Part shown: positions 34,858 to 42,844 of the stretch, one piece after another
Layout: the number at the start of each line of letters is the position of its first letter
Position numbering within the stretch: position 1 is the stretch's first letter
Assembly (NCBI GenBank): GCA_016223085.1
Contig: JACRPS010000013.1
Coordinates: 70,978-134,977 of the forward strand
Source of the DNA: Chloroflexota bacterium
GTDB taxonomy: Bacteria; Chloroflexota; Anaerolineae; Aggregatilineales; Phototrophicaceae
Direction: 5' to 3'
Length of the DNA: 64,000 nucleotides
Made by a program: the position numbers and the translations under genes
The notes under the pieces: generated by a model
The model's database searches: none
The model's input: the letters and a program-made list of their open reading frames with translations, nothing else
Told to the model about the DNA's origin: nothing

Positions 34858-37110
34858 ATGATGATTCGTGTGCTGAACGCGGTGCAGCGCCTTCAACCGA
34901 CCTGGCTGGTTTTGTTGCTGCTCCTGGCGGCCTGCGCCCCGACGGGCAGCCAGCCGGGGGCAGTCGCGCCGATCATTCAGATCAGCCAGTCGCCGGAACA
35001 GGTGGTGACGGACTTCCTCAACGGCTGGCGCGAGCAGGATTACGCCGGCATGTACAGCCGCCTTAGCCAGCAGAGCCAGAGCGTTTATAGCCTGCCGGTG
35101 TTCCAGAAGCAGTATGAAGACGTGATGAACCGCATGAGCCTGAGCGACCTGAGTTTTACGATTCGGGAGGCGCGGATTCAGGGCGCAGCGGCGGCGGTGC
35201 GCTACGACATGACCTTTACCTCGCCGGTGTTTGGGACAATAGACGATACCAACCGCACGATGCGGCTGGTGCAGAAGCCGGACGGCTGGGGCATTGCCTG
35301 GTCAGCGATGGATATCTTCGACGCGATGGCTGCCGGGTCGCGGCTGGAAGTATCGGGGCAGCGCCCGCCGCGCGCCAATATTTACGACCGGGACGGCCAA
35401 CTGCTGGTGGAGGAAAATAGCACGATTGTGGCGCTATACGTCGCCCAGCAGGACATCTTTGACGTGGACGCCTGTCTGAATCTGCTGGCGAACGTTCTCA
35501 TGCGCCAGCGGCGCGATCTGGCGGCGCTGTTCGCCAGTAATAATCCCGACACCGTGTTTTACGTCGGCGCGATTGACCCCGAAGTGGACGCGGCACGTGG
35601 CGCGGAACTGGACGAAACCTGTTCCATCCGCCGGTTTGAGAGCAACATCCGACGCTACGTCGGCAACGGCGCGGCGGTACATGTAACCGGCTACGTTGGG
35701 CAGATTCCCGCCGATCAGGCGCAGCGGTACGAGCAGCAGGGCTATAACCCCGGCGATCTGGTGGGGTTGGCGGGTATCGAGCAGTATTACGAGCAGCAGC
35801 TTGGCGGGCAGCCGGAACAGGTGCTGCGGATTGTCTCGCCCAGCGGCGTGCTGCTGCGCCAGCTTGCCGGCAAGCTGGGCAGCGAGCCAGCACCGGTAAC
35901 GCTGACGATTGACCGCGAGCTGCAACTGGCGACGGCGCAGGCATTAGCCGACGCCTACAACTGGGCTGAACCGAACTGGGCGGCAGCGGAACACTCGCCG
36001 GGCGCGGGGGCGGTGGTGATTGACGTGAACACCGGCGCGGTTCTGGCGCTCGCCAGCTACCCGTCGTTTGACCCCAGCCTGTTTAACCCGGACGCTTCCC
36101 AGTACATTCAAAATCGTGGCGCGCTGCTCAACCAGGTGGGCAGCGACCCGCGCCAGCCGTTTAAGAACCGGGTGACGCAGGAGCAGTATTTCCCCGGCTC
36201 GACGTTTAAGATCATCACCACCTTTGCCGCCGCCGCCGAAGGGCTGATGACCCCGACCGAGACGTTTTTCTGCGATCTGGAATGGAAAAACGGCCCGAAA
36301 TATGGTGACACGCTGCGGGTACGCTCCGATTGGCGCAAAACCGATGGTCTGGAAGCAGCAGGCGATGTCACCATCTCGACTGCGCTGACGGCTTCGTGCA
36401 ACCCATTCTATTACGAAATGGGCGGTCGGCTGTTCACTGAGCGCGGCGAAGGGGTGTTGCTGGACTATGCCCGGCAGTTCGGCATGGGCAGCAAAACCGG
36501 GCTGGACCCGATTCTGCCAGAAGTCGCCGGCAGCCTGACGCCGCCAACCACCGTCGAAGTGGCAATCAACAACGCTATTGGGCAGGGCGTGCAGGTGACG
36601 ATCATCCAGATGGCGCGCATGGTGGCGGCGATTGCCAATGGCGGTACTGTCTATAAGCCGTATCTGGTGCAGCAGATTGGCGGGGTGGACGGTGCGGACG
36701 TCACGTTCCAGGGGCAGCCGGAGGTAGTCAACCAACTGGAAGTGGACCCGGAGGTGTTCCAGATTGTCCGCGACGGTATGTGCGGCGTGACGACCAACGA
36801 AGACCTGGGCACGGCCTTTGCCACCTTCCGTGACGTGCAGGGGTATACCGTGTGTGGCAAAACGGGTACGGCGCAAACCGGGCGCGCCGAGCCGCACGGC
36901 TGGTTTGTCTCCTACGCGCCCGCGGATGACCCACAGATCGCCGTCGTCGTGATGGCCGAATATTCGCGCGAAGGCTCGGAAGTGGCCGCGCCGATCACGC
37001 GGAAAATCCTCGATGCGTATTTCGGCCAGTCCGGCTGGCTATACCCCGACTGGTGGAACGAAGGCCCGTACGTGCCGCTGAACATCCCGGTGGGCGAAAC
37101 GGGCGGATAG
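34858..37110 (+). CDS. penicillin-binding protein (transpeptidase), lipoprotein with a MecA_N-like domain
   Basis: 750 residues. The signal peptide ends with a lipobox LLLAAC (C26), so the protein is predicted to be lipid-anchored outside the membrane. Residues 45-155 are an NTF2-like MecA_N domain (VVTDFLNGWREQDYAGMYSRLS); 165-340 a dimerisation-type domain (PRANIYDRDGQLLVEENSTI); from about 380 the transpeptidase: SxxK is S448-T-F-K451 in PGSTFKIIT, SxN is SCN (near 513), and KTG is CGKTGTAQTG (near 667). All three catalytic motifs are intact. Class B PBP of the type found with MecA-like (PBP2a) domain order; it would crosslink peptidoglycan. Start is ATG ATG; ribosome site weak. No neighbouring cell-wall genes. 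Confidence 0.93.
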   Translation: MMIRVLNAVQRLQPTWLVLLLLLAACAPTGSQPGAVAPIIQISQSPEQVVTDFLNGWREQDYAGMYSRLSQQSQSVYSLPVFQKQYEDVMNRMSLSDLSFTIREARIQGAAAAVRYDMTFTSPVFGTIDDTNRTMRLVQKPDGWGIAWSAMDIFDAMAAGSRLEVSGQRPPRANIYDRDGQLLVEENSTIVALYVAQQDIFDVDACLNLLANVLMRQRRDLAALFASNNPDTVFYVGAIDPEVDAARGAELDETCSIRRFESNIRRYVGNGAAVHVTGYVGQIPADQAQRYEQQGYNPGDLVGLAGIEQYYEQQLGGQPEQVLRIVSPSGVLLRQLAGKLGSEPAPVTLTIDRELQLATAQALADAYNWAEPNWAAAEHSPGAGAVVIDVNTGAVLALASYPSFDPSLFNPDASQYIQNRGALLNQVGSDPRQPFKNRVTQEQYFPGSTFKIITTFAAAAEGLMTPTETFFCDLEWKNGPKYGDTLRVRSDWRKTDGLEAAGDVTISTALTASCNPFYYEMGGRLFTERGEGVLLDYARQFGMGSKTGLDPILPEVAGSLTPPTTVEVAINNAIGQGVQVTIIQMARMVAAIANGGTVYKPYLVQQIGGVDGADVTFQGQPEVVNQLEVDPEVFQIVRDGMCGVTTNEDLGTAFATFRDVQGYTVCGKTGTAQTGRAEPHGWFVSYAPADDPQIAVVVMAEYSREGSEVAAPITRKILDAYFGQSGWLYPDWWNEGPYVPLNIPVGETGG

Positions 37111-37115
37111 CAAAA

Positions 37116-37143
37116 GTACTGAGTGCTGAGTACTGAGTGCTGA
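37116..37143 (+). repeat. 14-bp tandem repeat, two copies
   Basis: GTACTGAGTGCTGA twice in tandem, built from 7-bp units (CTGAGTA, CTGAGTG). Right after the PBP stop. Confidence 0.8.
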
Positions 37144-37182
37144 GTTCAGGAATACTCTACTCAGTACTTTGAACTCAGCACT
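37136..37182 (+). repeat. perfect 12-bp inverted repeat at the ribosome site of the next gene
   Basis: AGTGCTGAGTTC (37136-37147) and GAACTCAGCACT (37171-37182) with a 23-base loop. The 3' arm touches GGAG, the ribosome site of the TTG start at 37194. It overlaps the tandem repeat at 37116. Confidence 0.8.
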
Positions 37183-37193
37183 GGAGACTGACT

Positions 37194-37472
37194 TTGGACA
37201 TCGTGCGGTGTGTTTCATGTGACGGCTATGGCTGGTTCGAGGACGATGACGGCAGCACGCAGGACTGCGACTGGTGCGGCGGCGTCGGCTACGTGTACCG
37301 GGATGCCAACGGCGTTGACCGCCGCATCCCGGAGAGCGACTACCAGCAGGTAGCGGACCGGCTGGAGCAGTTGGAAACCCAACGCCTGCGTGACCTGGGT
37401 TATACTGGCGACGCCAAGCGCCCCTGGGAGCAGGCCATCCGGCGGGCGCATCGCTCAACCGACGAAACGTAG
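37194..37472 (+). CDS. small zinc-finger-like protein (DnaJ-type CxxCxGxG pairs)
   Basis: 92 residues starting at a TTG (37194) with GGAG seven bases upstream. Two Cys pairs at the start: CVSCDGYGWF and CDWCGGVGYV, i.e. CxxC-x-G-x-G twice, the zinc-binding signature of DnaJ zinc fingers. The rest is a charged helix (DYQQVADRLEQLETQRLRDL). Expected to bind one zinc ion and probably to hold another protein or RNA. I know no exact family. It follows the PBP gene by 83 bp of repeat, and a palindrome sits at its stop. Confidence 0.75.
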   Translation: MDIVRCVSCDGYGWFEDDDGSTQDCDWCGGVGYVYRDANGVDRRIPESDYQQVADRLEQLETQRLRDLGYTGDAKRPWEQAIRRAHRSTDET

Positions 37473-37496
37473 GGACACGATATATCGCGGCCCTAC
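37469..37496. repeat. GC-rich palindrome, copy 12 (degenerate)
   Basis: Outer GTAGGG/CCCTAC and inner CGATATATCG match, other positions do not pair. It overlaps the stop codon of the zinc protein. Confidence 0.7.
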
Positions 37497-37499
37497 TCA

Positions 37500-38426
37500 T
37501 TACTGTTGCAACGCATGCCCCTCGAAGAACTCCCAAATCGCCGGGCTGGCGTACAGGTCATAACTGACCGCGCCCATGTTTAAATCCAGCGGCGTCCCCG
37601 GCCAAGTGTGCCCGCCGCCGATGATCGCGTAGACGACCACGTTGGCGTCATCGGTGCAGCTCCGGTAGTCAATTTCGCGCACCAGCGTGCCGTCGTCGGT
37701 ATCGAGGTCGAGTCCTTCGACCAACAGCGGGTCGTCCTCGCAGCCATTGGTCAGCGCCCAGTACACCGCGCTCTCCGCCACCGAGAAATAGACCGGGATA
37801 TTGCCGCGCTTCTGTCCCTGCCAGGGAATCACCGTGTCTGCCGTCCCCTGAATAATCAGCACCGGCATGGGCGCGACGTTTTCGCAGTTGGCCGCCAGGT
37901 AGCCGGGGAAGGTGGATGCCACCGATGACACGGCGGCGATTTTGTCCTGCAACTCGCAGCCGAGCCGGAACGCCATCATGCCGCCCATCGAATAGCCGGT
38001 AGCATACACCCGCGCCGTGTCAATGTTGAGGCGTGTCGCCAGGTCGTTAATCATGGCCGCGATAAAACCCACGTCGTCCAGATCAGGCGGCACGCGCGGG
38101 TCGCCTACGCGGCCATCGTTCCAAATGCCGTTGATACCGTCGGGATAGGCGACGACAAAACCATGAGCGTCCGCCTGCTTATCAAACTCGGTGAATTTCT
38201 GCATCCACGCGCCGTTGCCACCCGCGCCGTGCATGACGATTACCAACGGCAGAGGGTCGCCGGCGGCGCTGTAACCTTCCGGCACGTAAACGCGGTAGCT
38301 GCGTTCGGTATCCTGGTACGTCAGGCTGAGGTCGTGCTGCCCCGCGCCGAGCGCAGCATCCTGCGCCGCCGTATGGCCGGCGACCAACAGGCTTATCAAG
38401 CTCCATAACAACACTGTCCGCCACAT
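37500..38426 (-). CDS. secreted esterase, PHB depolymerase/feruloyl esterase-like
   Basis: 308 residues from the ATG at 38426 (AAAGGATT upstream); the longer frame is not supported. Signal peptide MWRTVLLWSLISLLVAGHTA. The alpha/beta-hydrolase fold of the LpqC/esterase_phb group is clear: oxyanion-hole region VIVMHGAGGNGAWM, nucleophile S146 in ATGYSMGGMMAFRLG, Asp in IIQGTADTVIPW and His in GGGHTWPG. Three to four cysteines may form disulfides. It would split an ester of a polymer (polyhydroxyalkanoate, feruloyl or acetyl esters) outside the cell. Convergent with the zinc protein. Exact substrate unknown. Confidence 0.9.
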   Translation of the reverse strand: MWRTVLLWSLISLLVAGHTAAQDAALGAGQHDLSLTYQDTERSYRVYVPEGYSAAGDPLPLVIVMHGAGGNGAWMQKFTEFDKQADAHGFVVAYPDGINGIWNDGRVGDPRVPPDLDDVGFIAAMINDLATRLNIDTARVYATGYSMGGMMAFRLGCELQDKIAAVSSVASTFPGYLAANCENVAPMPVLIIQGTADTVIPWQGQKRGNIPVYFSVAESAVYWALTNGCEDDPLLVEGLDLDTDDGTLVREIDYRSCTDDANVVVYAIIGGGHTWPGTPLDLNMGAVSYDLYASPAIWEFFEGHALQQ

Positions 38427-38541
38427 AAACCAATCCTTTGTGTGCAATCGTGCTGCCAACATTACACGCGCATCCATGTTCGCGTTCAATTCGTGGCGCG
38501 GTACAATTCTAACCAACCTTTTCCATACAGGGGATAAGATT

Positions 38542-39312
38542 ATGCCTCTGATCGAAACCACAAACGACCCCATCTGGTATGCCGATCACCGCGACCGGAC
38601 GACGCACCTGCCGGTGACGCTGTTCATTCACGGCGCGGGCGGCAGCCACCTCGACTGGTCGGCGGAACTGCGCCGCCTGCCGGAAGCCAATGCCATCGTG
38701 CCAGACCTGCCCGGACATGGCAAAAGTCCCGGCACAGGCCGCCAGAGTATCAGCGCCTATGCCAGTGACATGATCGCGCTGCTCGACGCACTAAAGATTG
38801 ACCGCGCCTTTATCGCCGGGCACAGCATGGGCGGCGCGATTGCCCTGATGCTGGCGCTGAACTACCCCGACCGCGTGCGCGGGCTGATTTTGATCGGCAC
38901 GGGCGCAAAGCTGGCAGCGCATCCCATTCTGCTCAACGCCAGCGCCGATAAGGAGAAGGCAGTTGAGATGATACTCAACGGCTACTGGGGCACGTCGCCG
39001 GAGTATGACCAACTGCGCCGCCTGAGCCGCAAGCACCTGCTGGAGTTTGACGCCAACGTGATGCAGGGGGATTACATCGCCTGCAATACGTTTGACGTGC
39101 GCGACCAGTTGGGGCGCATCACCCAGCCGGCATTGGTGATCGGCGCGACCGACGACGCCATGACGCCATTGAAGTTCAGCACTTATCTGCACGATAATCT
39201 GCCCAATGCCGAACTGGTGACAGTGCAGGGTGCAAACCACATGATGGCCTTGCAGCAGCCGCAGTTTGTAGCGGACGCAGTGCGAACCTGGCTGCTGCGG
39301 CAGCAGGGGTAA
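38542..39312 (+). CDS. alpha/beta hydrolase
   Basis: 256 residues from the ATG at 38542, after GGGGATAA; upstream start codons lie in the intergenic stretch. Standard fold: oxyanion HGAGGSHLDW, nucleophile S95 in AGHSMGGAIALMLALNYP, Asp in VIGATDDAMTP and catalytic His in VQGANHMMALQQP. No signal peptide, so cytoplasmic. Family members include carboxylesterases and 3-oxoadipate enol-lactonases; substrate cannot be read here. It is divergent from the secreted esterase (116 bp apart), and both may use esters. Confidence 0.92.
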   Translation: MPLIETTNDPIWYADHRDRTTHLPVTLFIHGAGGSHLDWSAELRRLPEANAIVPDLPGHGKSPGTGRQSISAYASDMIALLDALKIDRAFIAGHSMGGAIALMLALNYPDRVRGLILIGTGAKLAAHPILLNASADKEKAVEMILNGYWGTSPEYDQLRRLSRKHLLEFDANVMQGDYIACNTFDVRDQLGRITQPALVIGATDDAMTPLKFSTYLHDNLPNAELVTVQGANHMMALQQPQFVADAVRTWLLRQQG

Positions 39313-39365
39313 ACGCCGTTTTTACGGTTCTGGGGGATAATCAGATCGGGCGCATGAGTCTGGTT

Positions 39366-39393
39366 GCAGGGGCGTACAGCCGTGCGCCCCTAC
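39366..39393. repeat. GC-rich palindrome, copy 13
   Basis: GCAGGGGCGTAC/GTGCGCCCCTAC type arms with some mismatches, 53 bp after the hydrolase stop and before the next gene. Inner arm as in 51364 and 57083. Confidence 0.8.
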
Positions 39394-39440
39394 AGTGGCA
39401 TGGAAAGTCCGATAGGCTGGTGATCTGGGAGCGCGGAACG

Positions 39441-39866
39441 ATGCAGCACCTCAATACCCTGTGGCAGGCCGTCAACGCGGCTTCGACGGTCGCGGAACTG
39501 GCGCGGCAGTCGCAGACGTTTCATTTTGGCGTGGTGAAGCCGGTCACGCTGTATGTACAGGCCGAAGGCGCGGAAGTGCGCGTGAAGCGCTGGCATATGC
39601 CGCAGATACAGGTGACGGTGCAGCTTCAGGCGGCGTTTGGCTGGCGGGTTGCCACCGACCAGGACGACGCCGGGGTGTACATCGTGGCGAAACGTCGTCC
39701 GGTGGTGGGCGGTCTGGCGCGCGGGACGTTTCATGTCAGCGTGCCACACGATACCTACCTCATCCTCAAGCTGGCCGATGGCCGCGTGATTCTCGACGAC
39801 GTATCCGGCACGCTGCACGTCCCGCCGCTGGCCATCAATGGCATGGTGGAGTTGAAGCGCGGTTGA
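39441..39866 (+). CDS. protein of unknown function, beta-rich
   Basis: 141 residues from the ATG at 39441, where GGGAG precedes; the longer frame runs through palindrome 13. It has an opening helix (LWQAVNAASTVAELARQSQT) and then a beta-sheet repeat pattern: VVKPVTLYVQAEGAEVRVKR, IQVTVQLQAAFGWRVATDQD, VYIVAKRRPVVGGLARGTFH and HVSVPHDTYLILKLADGRVI, DVSGTLHVPPLAINGMVELK. This looks like the DUF4097 (putative adhesin) beta-helix type but with few repeats. No signal peptide. Function unknown; alone on the plus strand between the hydrolase and the toxin-antitoxin pair. Confidence 0.65.
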   Translation: MQHLNTLWQAVNAASTVAELARQSQTFHFGVVKPVTLYVQAEGAEVRVKRWHMPQIQVTVQLQAAFGWRVATDQDDAGVYIVAKRRPVVGGLARGTFHVSVPHDTYLILKLADGRVILDDVSGTLHVPPLAINGMVELKRG

Positions 39867-39915
39867 CCCCATCCGGTGTTTCTACTATGCTGATTACAGA
39901 GCGAAAGGTACCCAT

Positions 39916-40221
39916 GTGGAAACGACAGTCCACAGCATTAATCTGATTGTATCTGACCCCGATGTGCGCGGCGGTCGTCCCTGCATCGCCGGGACGGGCG
40001 TCCGCGTAACCGATGTCGTGATGGCGATGTTGTTCCACAATCAAACTCCCGGCGAAATTGCCGCCGGTTATGCTGTTTCACTGGCGGCTGTTCACGCGGC
40101 GTTGGCCTACTACTACGAGCATAAAGCCGAAATTGACGAGGACATCCGGCAGCAGATTAAAACTGCCCGCGAACTGAAGGAACAGCGACTTGGCAGCAAG
40201 CCTCCGTTTTTATTTGGATGA
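39916..40221 (+). CDS. DUF433 antitoxin-like protein
   Basis: 101 residues from a GTG at 39916. The DUF433 pattern is clear: NLIVSDPDVRGGRPCIAGTG, VRVTDVVMAMLFHNQTPGEI, AAGYAVSLAAVHAALAYYYE and a helical tail. DUF433 proteins are small winged-helix DNA-binding proteins usually paired with DUF5615 (PIN-like) toxins; they bind the toxin and repress the operon. The toxin gene overlaps it by 32 bp, so the pair is translated together. In this family the antitoxin comes first, as here. Confidence 0.88.
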   Translation: METTVHSINLIVSDPDVRGGRPCIAGTGVRVTDVVMAMLFHNQTPGEIAAGYAVSLAAVHAALAYYYEHKAEIDEDIRQQIKTARELKEQRLGSKPPFLFG

Positions 40222-40525
40222 AAACCTGCCGGTTGCGATTGCCGAGCAGCTACGGCGGCGAGGTATTGAAGCCGTAACCGCCCGTGACCTCGATACGCTG
40301 TCCGATTCTGATGTCAACCACCTGAAACGCGCCTCAGAAATGGGCTGTGTTCTCTGCACCTATGATACTGATTACGTTCAGTTAGCAGTATCCGGCGTTG
40401 AACATTCAGGTATTGTCCTCGGCCAGCCCGAAAGCCACTGGATTGGCGAATGGGTCAAAGCCTTGGAATTGATGCATGGTGTTTACACGGCGGACGATAT
40501 GCTGAATCGTGTGGAATACCTGTAA
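40190..40525 (+). CDS. DUF5615 PIN-like toxin
   Basis: 111 residues starting at a TTG (40190) inside the end of the DUF433 gene; GAAGGAACAG is upstream. It opens with LRFYLDENLPVAIAEQLRRR, the DUF5615 signature with the first acidic pair (D, E), and has GIEAVTARDLDTLSDSDVNH and CVLCTYDTDYVQL, where Asp residues complete a PIN-type metal site. PIN-like toxins are RNases. Together with DUF433 it forms a toxin-antitoxin module that may stabilise the region or respond to stress. An HNH gene converges immediately after it. Confidence 0.87.
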   Translation: MAASLRFYLDENLPVAIAEQLRRRGIEAVTARDLDTLSDSDVNHLKRASEMGCVLCTYDTDYVQLAVSGVEHSGIVLGQPESHWIGEWVKALELMHGVYTADDMLNRVEYL

Positions 40526-40530
40526 AACAT

Positions 40531-40824
40531 CTACCGCCGCTCCCGCTTGCTCCGCACCATAATGCGGCTGTCGCGCTGTTTGCGCACCCACATCAGATAA
40601 CGCGCCACGTCCGGGTCCTGTCGCAGGGCTTCAAGGGTATTCAGTTCGTTTGCCAGCGTTTCGTTGGTGAAAAAGCTGTGCAGCGTTTTGTGGCAGGCAG
40701 CGCACAGGTCTATCGTGTCGCGCCCACCTTCGGACTTTGGCACGATGTGATGTTTGCTCACCTGCCGTACCGCCCGTTCGCACAGCGCGCAGGTGTAGGT
40801 CTGCGGTTGCCCCCCTCTGGACAT
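40531..40824 (-). CDS. small HNH endonuclease-like protein
   Basis: 97 residues. The HNH core is present: CALCERAVRQVSKHHIVPKS, EGGRDTIDLCAACHKTLHSF, with CxxC-H-H-x(n)-CxxCH and the HH in KHHIVP as catalytic pair; zinc is held by the four Cys. A helical tail (ALRQDPDVARYLMWVRKQRD) follows. Small stand-alone HNH proteins nick or cut DNA, or may be part of defence or mobile elements. It ends 6 bp from the toxin gene (convergent) and starts 3 bp after the ADC-like gene, so it is probably in one operon with it. Confidence 0.85.
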   Translation of the reverse strand: MSRGGQPQTYTCALCERAVRQVSKHHIVPKSEGGRDTIDLCAACHKTLHSFFTNETLANELNTLEALRQDPDVARYLMWVRKQRDSRIMVRSKRERR

Positions 40825-40827
40825 GTT

Positions 40828-41493
40828 TTATCCTTGAACGGCTAACGCCTCCACCTCTGGCACGGGAAATGTCACCTTAAACTCGCGCACGCAGCCGGTC
40901 GCCAGCGACCTGACCCGCGACACGTCGGGGAAGTAGCGGCTGTCAATCTCAATCGCTTCGACTTTCGCTAACTGTCCCGTGCCTGTGCCTTCCGGGCGCG
41001 TAATCAGCAGCGAGCCATCTTTCATCTGGCCGAGCGACGGCCTGACCGGCAGCAGCGTCGAGTTAAGCGGAATTTGCGCGCCGTAACATCGTATCGTCAG
41101 TCCGAAGATCAAATTGCCGCCCTGTTTAACGCGAATCGTGTCGGTGCTGTCCGCGCCGGTCTGAACGTCAAAATCGGCCAGTTCCTTTGGAATGCCCCAG
41201 TTCAGCCAACCGTTAGCGACGCTGGCTTGTGTCGAAACGTAGATTTTGGTGATCGTGTAATGGCGCGTACTGTTGTAACGGAACAGGCCGGGGATAAACA
41301 GCAGTTCGCGGTACGGTCCGATGCCGGACGTGTGATAGTCCACGATCATCACGCAGCCGGGGCCGCCGGCGTAGCTGTCACGCAGTTCCGGCGGCACAAA
41401 GCCGCTGTCCATTACAAAATCACGGGGGAAGTTAAAAACAAGAATCGTGCCAGTGCCGGTCAGTTCCCAGGGCGGGGGGACGTGTTCAGTCAT
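40828..41493 (-). CDS. acetoacetate decarboxylase-like protein
   Basis: 221 residues from the ATG at 41493, with GAGGTGG upstream. Acetoacetate decarboxylase (ADC) fold: the segment YRELLFIPGLF, TITKIYVSTQASVANGWLNW and GIPKELADFDVQTGADSTD. In the ADC family the active lysine and its neighbour form a PKK-type motif in this place; here it reads PKE, so the reactive Lys may be present but its neighbour is not. That suggests it is an ADC-fold protein of different or unknown activity, not a true decarboxylase. Cytoplasmic. Next to a HNH gene on the same strand and downstream of rarA. Confidence 0.78.
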   Translation of the reverse strand: MTEHVPPPWELTGTGTILVFNFPRDFVMDSGFVPPELRDSYAGGPGCVMIVDYHTSGIGPYRELLFIPGLFRYNSTRHYTITKIYVSTQASVANGWLNWGIPKELADFDVQTGADSTDTIRVKQGGNLIFGLTIRCYGAQIPLNSTLLPVRPSLGQMKDGSLLITRPEGTGTGQLAKVEAIEIDSRYFPDVSRVRSLATGCVREFKVTFPVPEVEALAVQG

Positions 41494-41557
41494 AAATACC
41501 ACCTCAACTCTGCTCCGGGAATCATGACAGACCGACATAGGATTTATCTTTGATTTT

Positions 41558-41587
41558 ACTGAAAACTGACAACTGAAAACCGGAAAC
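41558..41587. repeat. 7-bp periodic repeat tract
   Basis: ACTGAAA-ACTGACA-ACTGAAA-ACCGGAA-AC, four to five near-identical heptamers just at the stop of rarA (minus strand). Compare 37116-37182 and 19138-19154. Confidence 0.7.
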
Positions 41588-42816
41588 TACTTCTGATAAT
41601 ACTTCCTGCCCCTAAGTTTCTCCGGCAGCAGGTCTTCGTCAGTGTATTTCTCGTAACCCTTGCCGTAGCCGAGTTCCTTCATCAGCCTGGTCGGCGCGTT
41701 GCGCAGATTGAGTGGAATCGGCAGGTTGCCATGCTGCTTCACGTCTTCCAGCGCCGCGAAATAGGCATCCCCGGCACTGCGATCCTTGGGCGCCAGCGCC
41801 AGATGCACGGTGCCCTGCGCCAGATTAAAGACACACTCGGGATAGCCGATGGTATCCACCGCACGAAAAACCTCGTTGGCGACGACCAGCGCGGTCGGCT
41901 GGGCCATGCCGATGTCCTCGCTGGCGAAGATGACCATGCGCCGCGCGATAAACTTGGGGTCTTCGCCCGCGTCTACCATCCGCGCCAGATAATACAGCGC
42001 GGCGTCCACGTTGCTGGCGCGCATACTCTTGATGTAGGCGCTGATGGTGTTGTAATGCTCCTCGGCGGCCTTGTCGTAGCGCAAATGCTTCGATTGCAGC
42101 GCGTCCTTGAGGTTTTCGACCGTGAGCGTTCCGGTATCTTTGGCGTACAGTTCGGCGGCGGCTTCCAGCAGATTTAACGACTGGCGGGCGTCGCCGTTCG
42201 CATAGTCCGCAAGGAAGGCTTCGGCATCCTCCGGTAGCATCACCTGTAGTTCCTGGGCGCCGCGCCGGATGACCGTCAGCACGTCATCGCGGGACAGCGG
42301 CTCTAACACAAACACCTGGGAACGAGAGAGCAGCGCCGAAATCACCTCAAAGCTGGGATTCTCGGTCGTCGCGCCGATCAGAATCAGCGTGCCGTTTTCA
42401 ACGTAGGGCAGCAGATAGTCCTGCTGCGCCTTGTTAAACCGGTGGATTTCGTCCAGAAATAGTACTGCTCCAGTGCGGGCTTGCGGCGCGTTCTGGTTAA
42501 ACAGGTCGCGGGTTTCACTGGCCTGCACCTGTTCCACGATGGCGCGGATTTCGTTTTTACCGGCGGACACTGCCGACAGTTCAAAGTAGGGGCGGTCGGT
42601 CTGCGCGGCAATGATGCGCGCCAGCGTGGTTTTGCCCACGCCGGGCGGCCCCCAGAAGATCATCGAGCGCACGCGGTTCTGCTGGATGGCCTGGTAAATC
42701 GGCTTGCCCTTGCCGACCAGATGCGCCTGGCCGACAAATTCATCCAGATTACGCGGGCGGATGCGGTCGGCCAAGGGTTTGGAAGTGGAAGGATTCATGA
42801 TGGTGTTATTTGACAT
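41587..42816 (-). CDS. rarA: replication-associated recombination protein A (AAA ATPase)
   Basis: 409 residues, full length for RarA/MgsA. Walker A GPPGVGKT (56-63), Walker [12 protein letters not shown] (118-128), sensor 1 [11 protein letters not shown], and the RarA-specific end: [40 protein letters not shown] and GYGKGYEKY. RarA is a clamp-loader-like ATPase that works at stalled forks and single-strand gaps. The first ATG (42816) overlaps the -35 of a strong promoter on the opposite strand; a second ATG at 42798 is possible. Neither has a clear ribosome site. The stop overlaps the heptamer repeat tract. Confidence 0.95.
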   Translation of the reverse strand: MSNNTIMNPSTSKPLADRIRPRNLDEFVGQAHLVGKGKPIYQAIQQNRVRSMIFWGPPGVGKTTLARIIAAQTDRPYFELSAVSAGKNEIRAIVEQVQASETRDLFNQNAPQARTGAVLFLDEIHRFNKAQQDYLLPYVENGTLILIGATTENPSFEVISALLSRSQVFVLEPLSRDDVLTVIRRGAQELQVMLPEDAEAFLADYANGDARQSLNLLEAAAELYAKDTGTLTVENLKDALQSKHLRYDKAAEEHYNTISAYIKSMRASNVDAALYYLARMVDAGEDPKFIARRMVIFASEDIGMAQPTALVVANEVFRAVDTIGYPECVFNLAQGTVHLALAPKDRSAGDAYFAALEDVKQHGNLPIPLNLRNAPTRLMKELGYGKGYEKYTDEDLLPEKLRGRKYYQK

Positions 42817-42838
42817 ATGAATGAGGTTTGGCTATATT
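42810..42838 (+). promoter_or_regulatory. near-consensus sigma-70 type promoter
   Basis: TTGACA, 17 bp, TATATT. The -35 overlaps the rarA start codon on the other strand. It points to transcription from about 42845 into the structured RNA candidate. Confidence 0.8.
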
Positions 42839-42844
42839 CTACCG

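Noticed and set aside
34752-35066. 104-residue plus-strand frame before the PBP gene
   Set aside because: It runs into the PBP gene in another frame and is low in protein-like pattern.
37114-37182. possible CRISPR array
   Set aside because: Units are 7-14 bp with no unique spacers; it is a simple tandem and inverted repeat.
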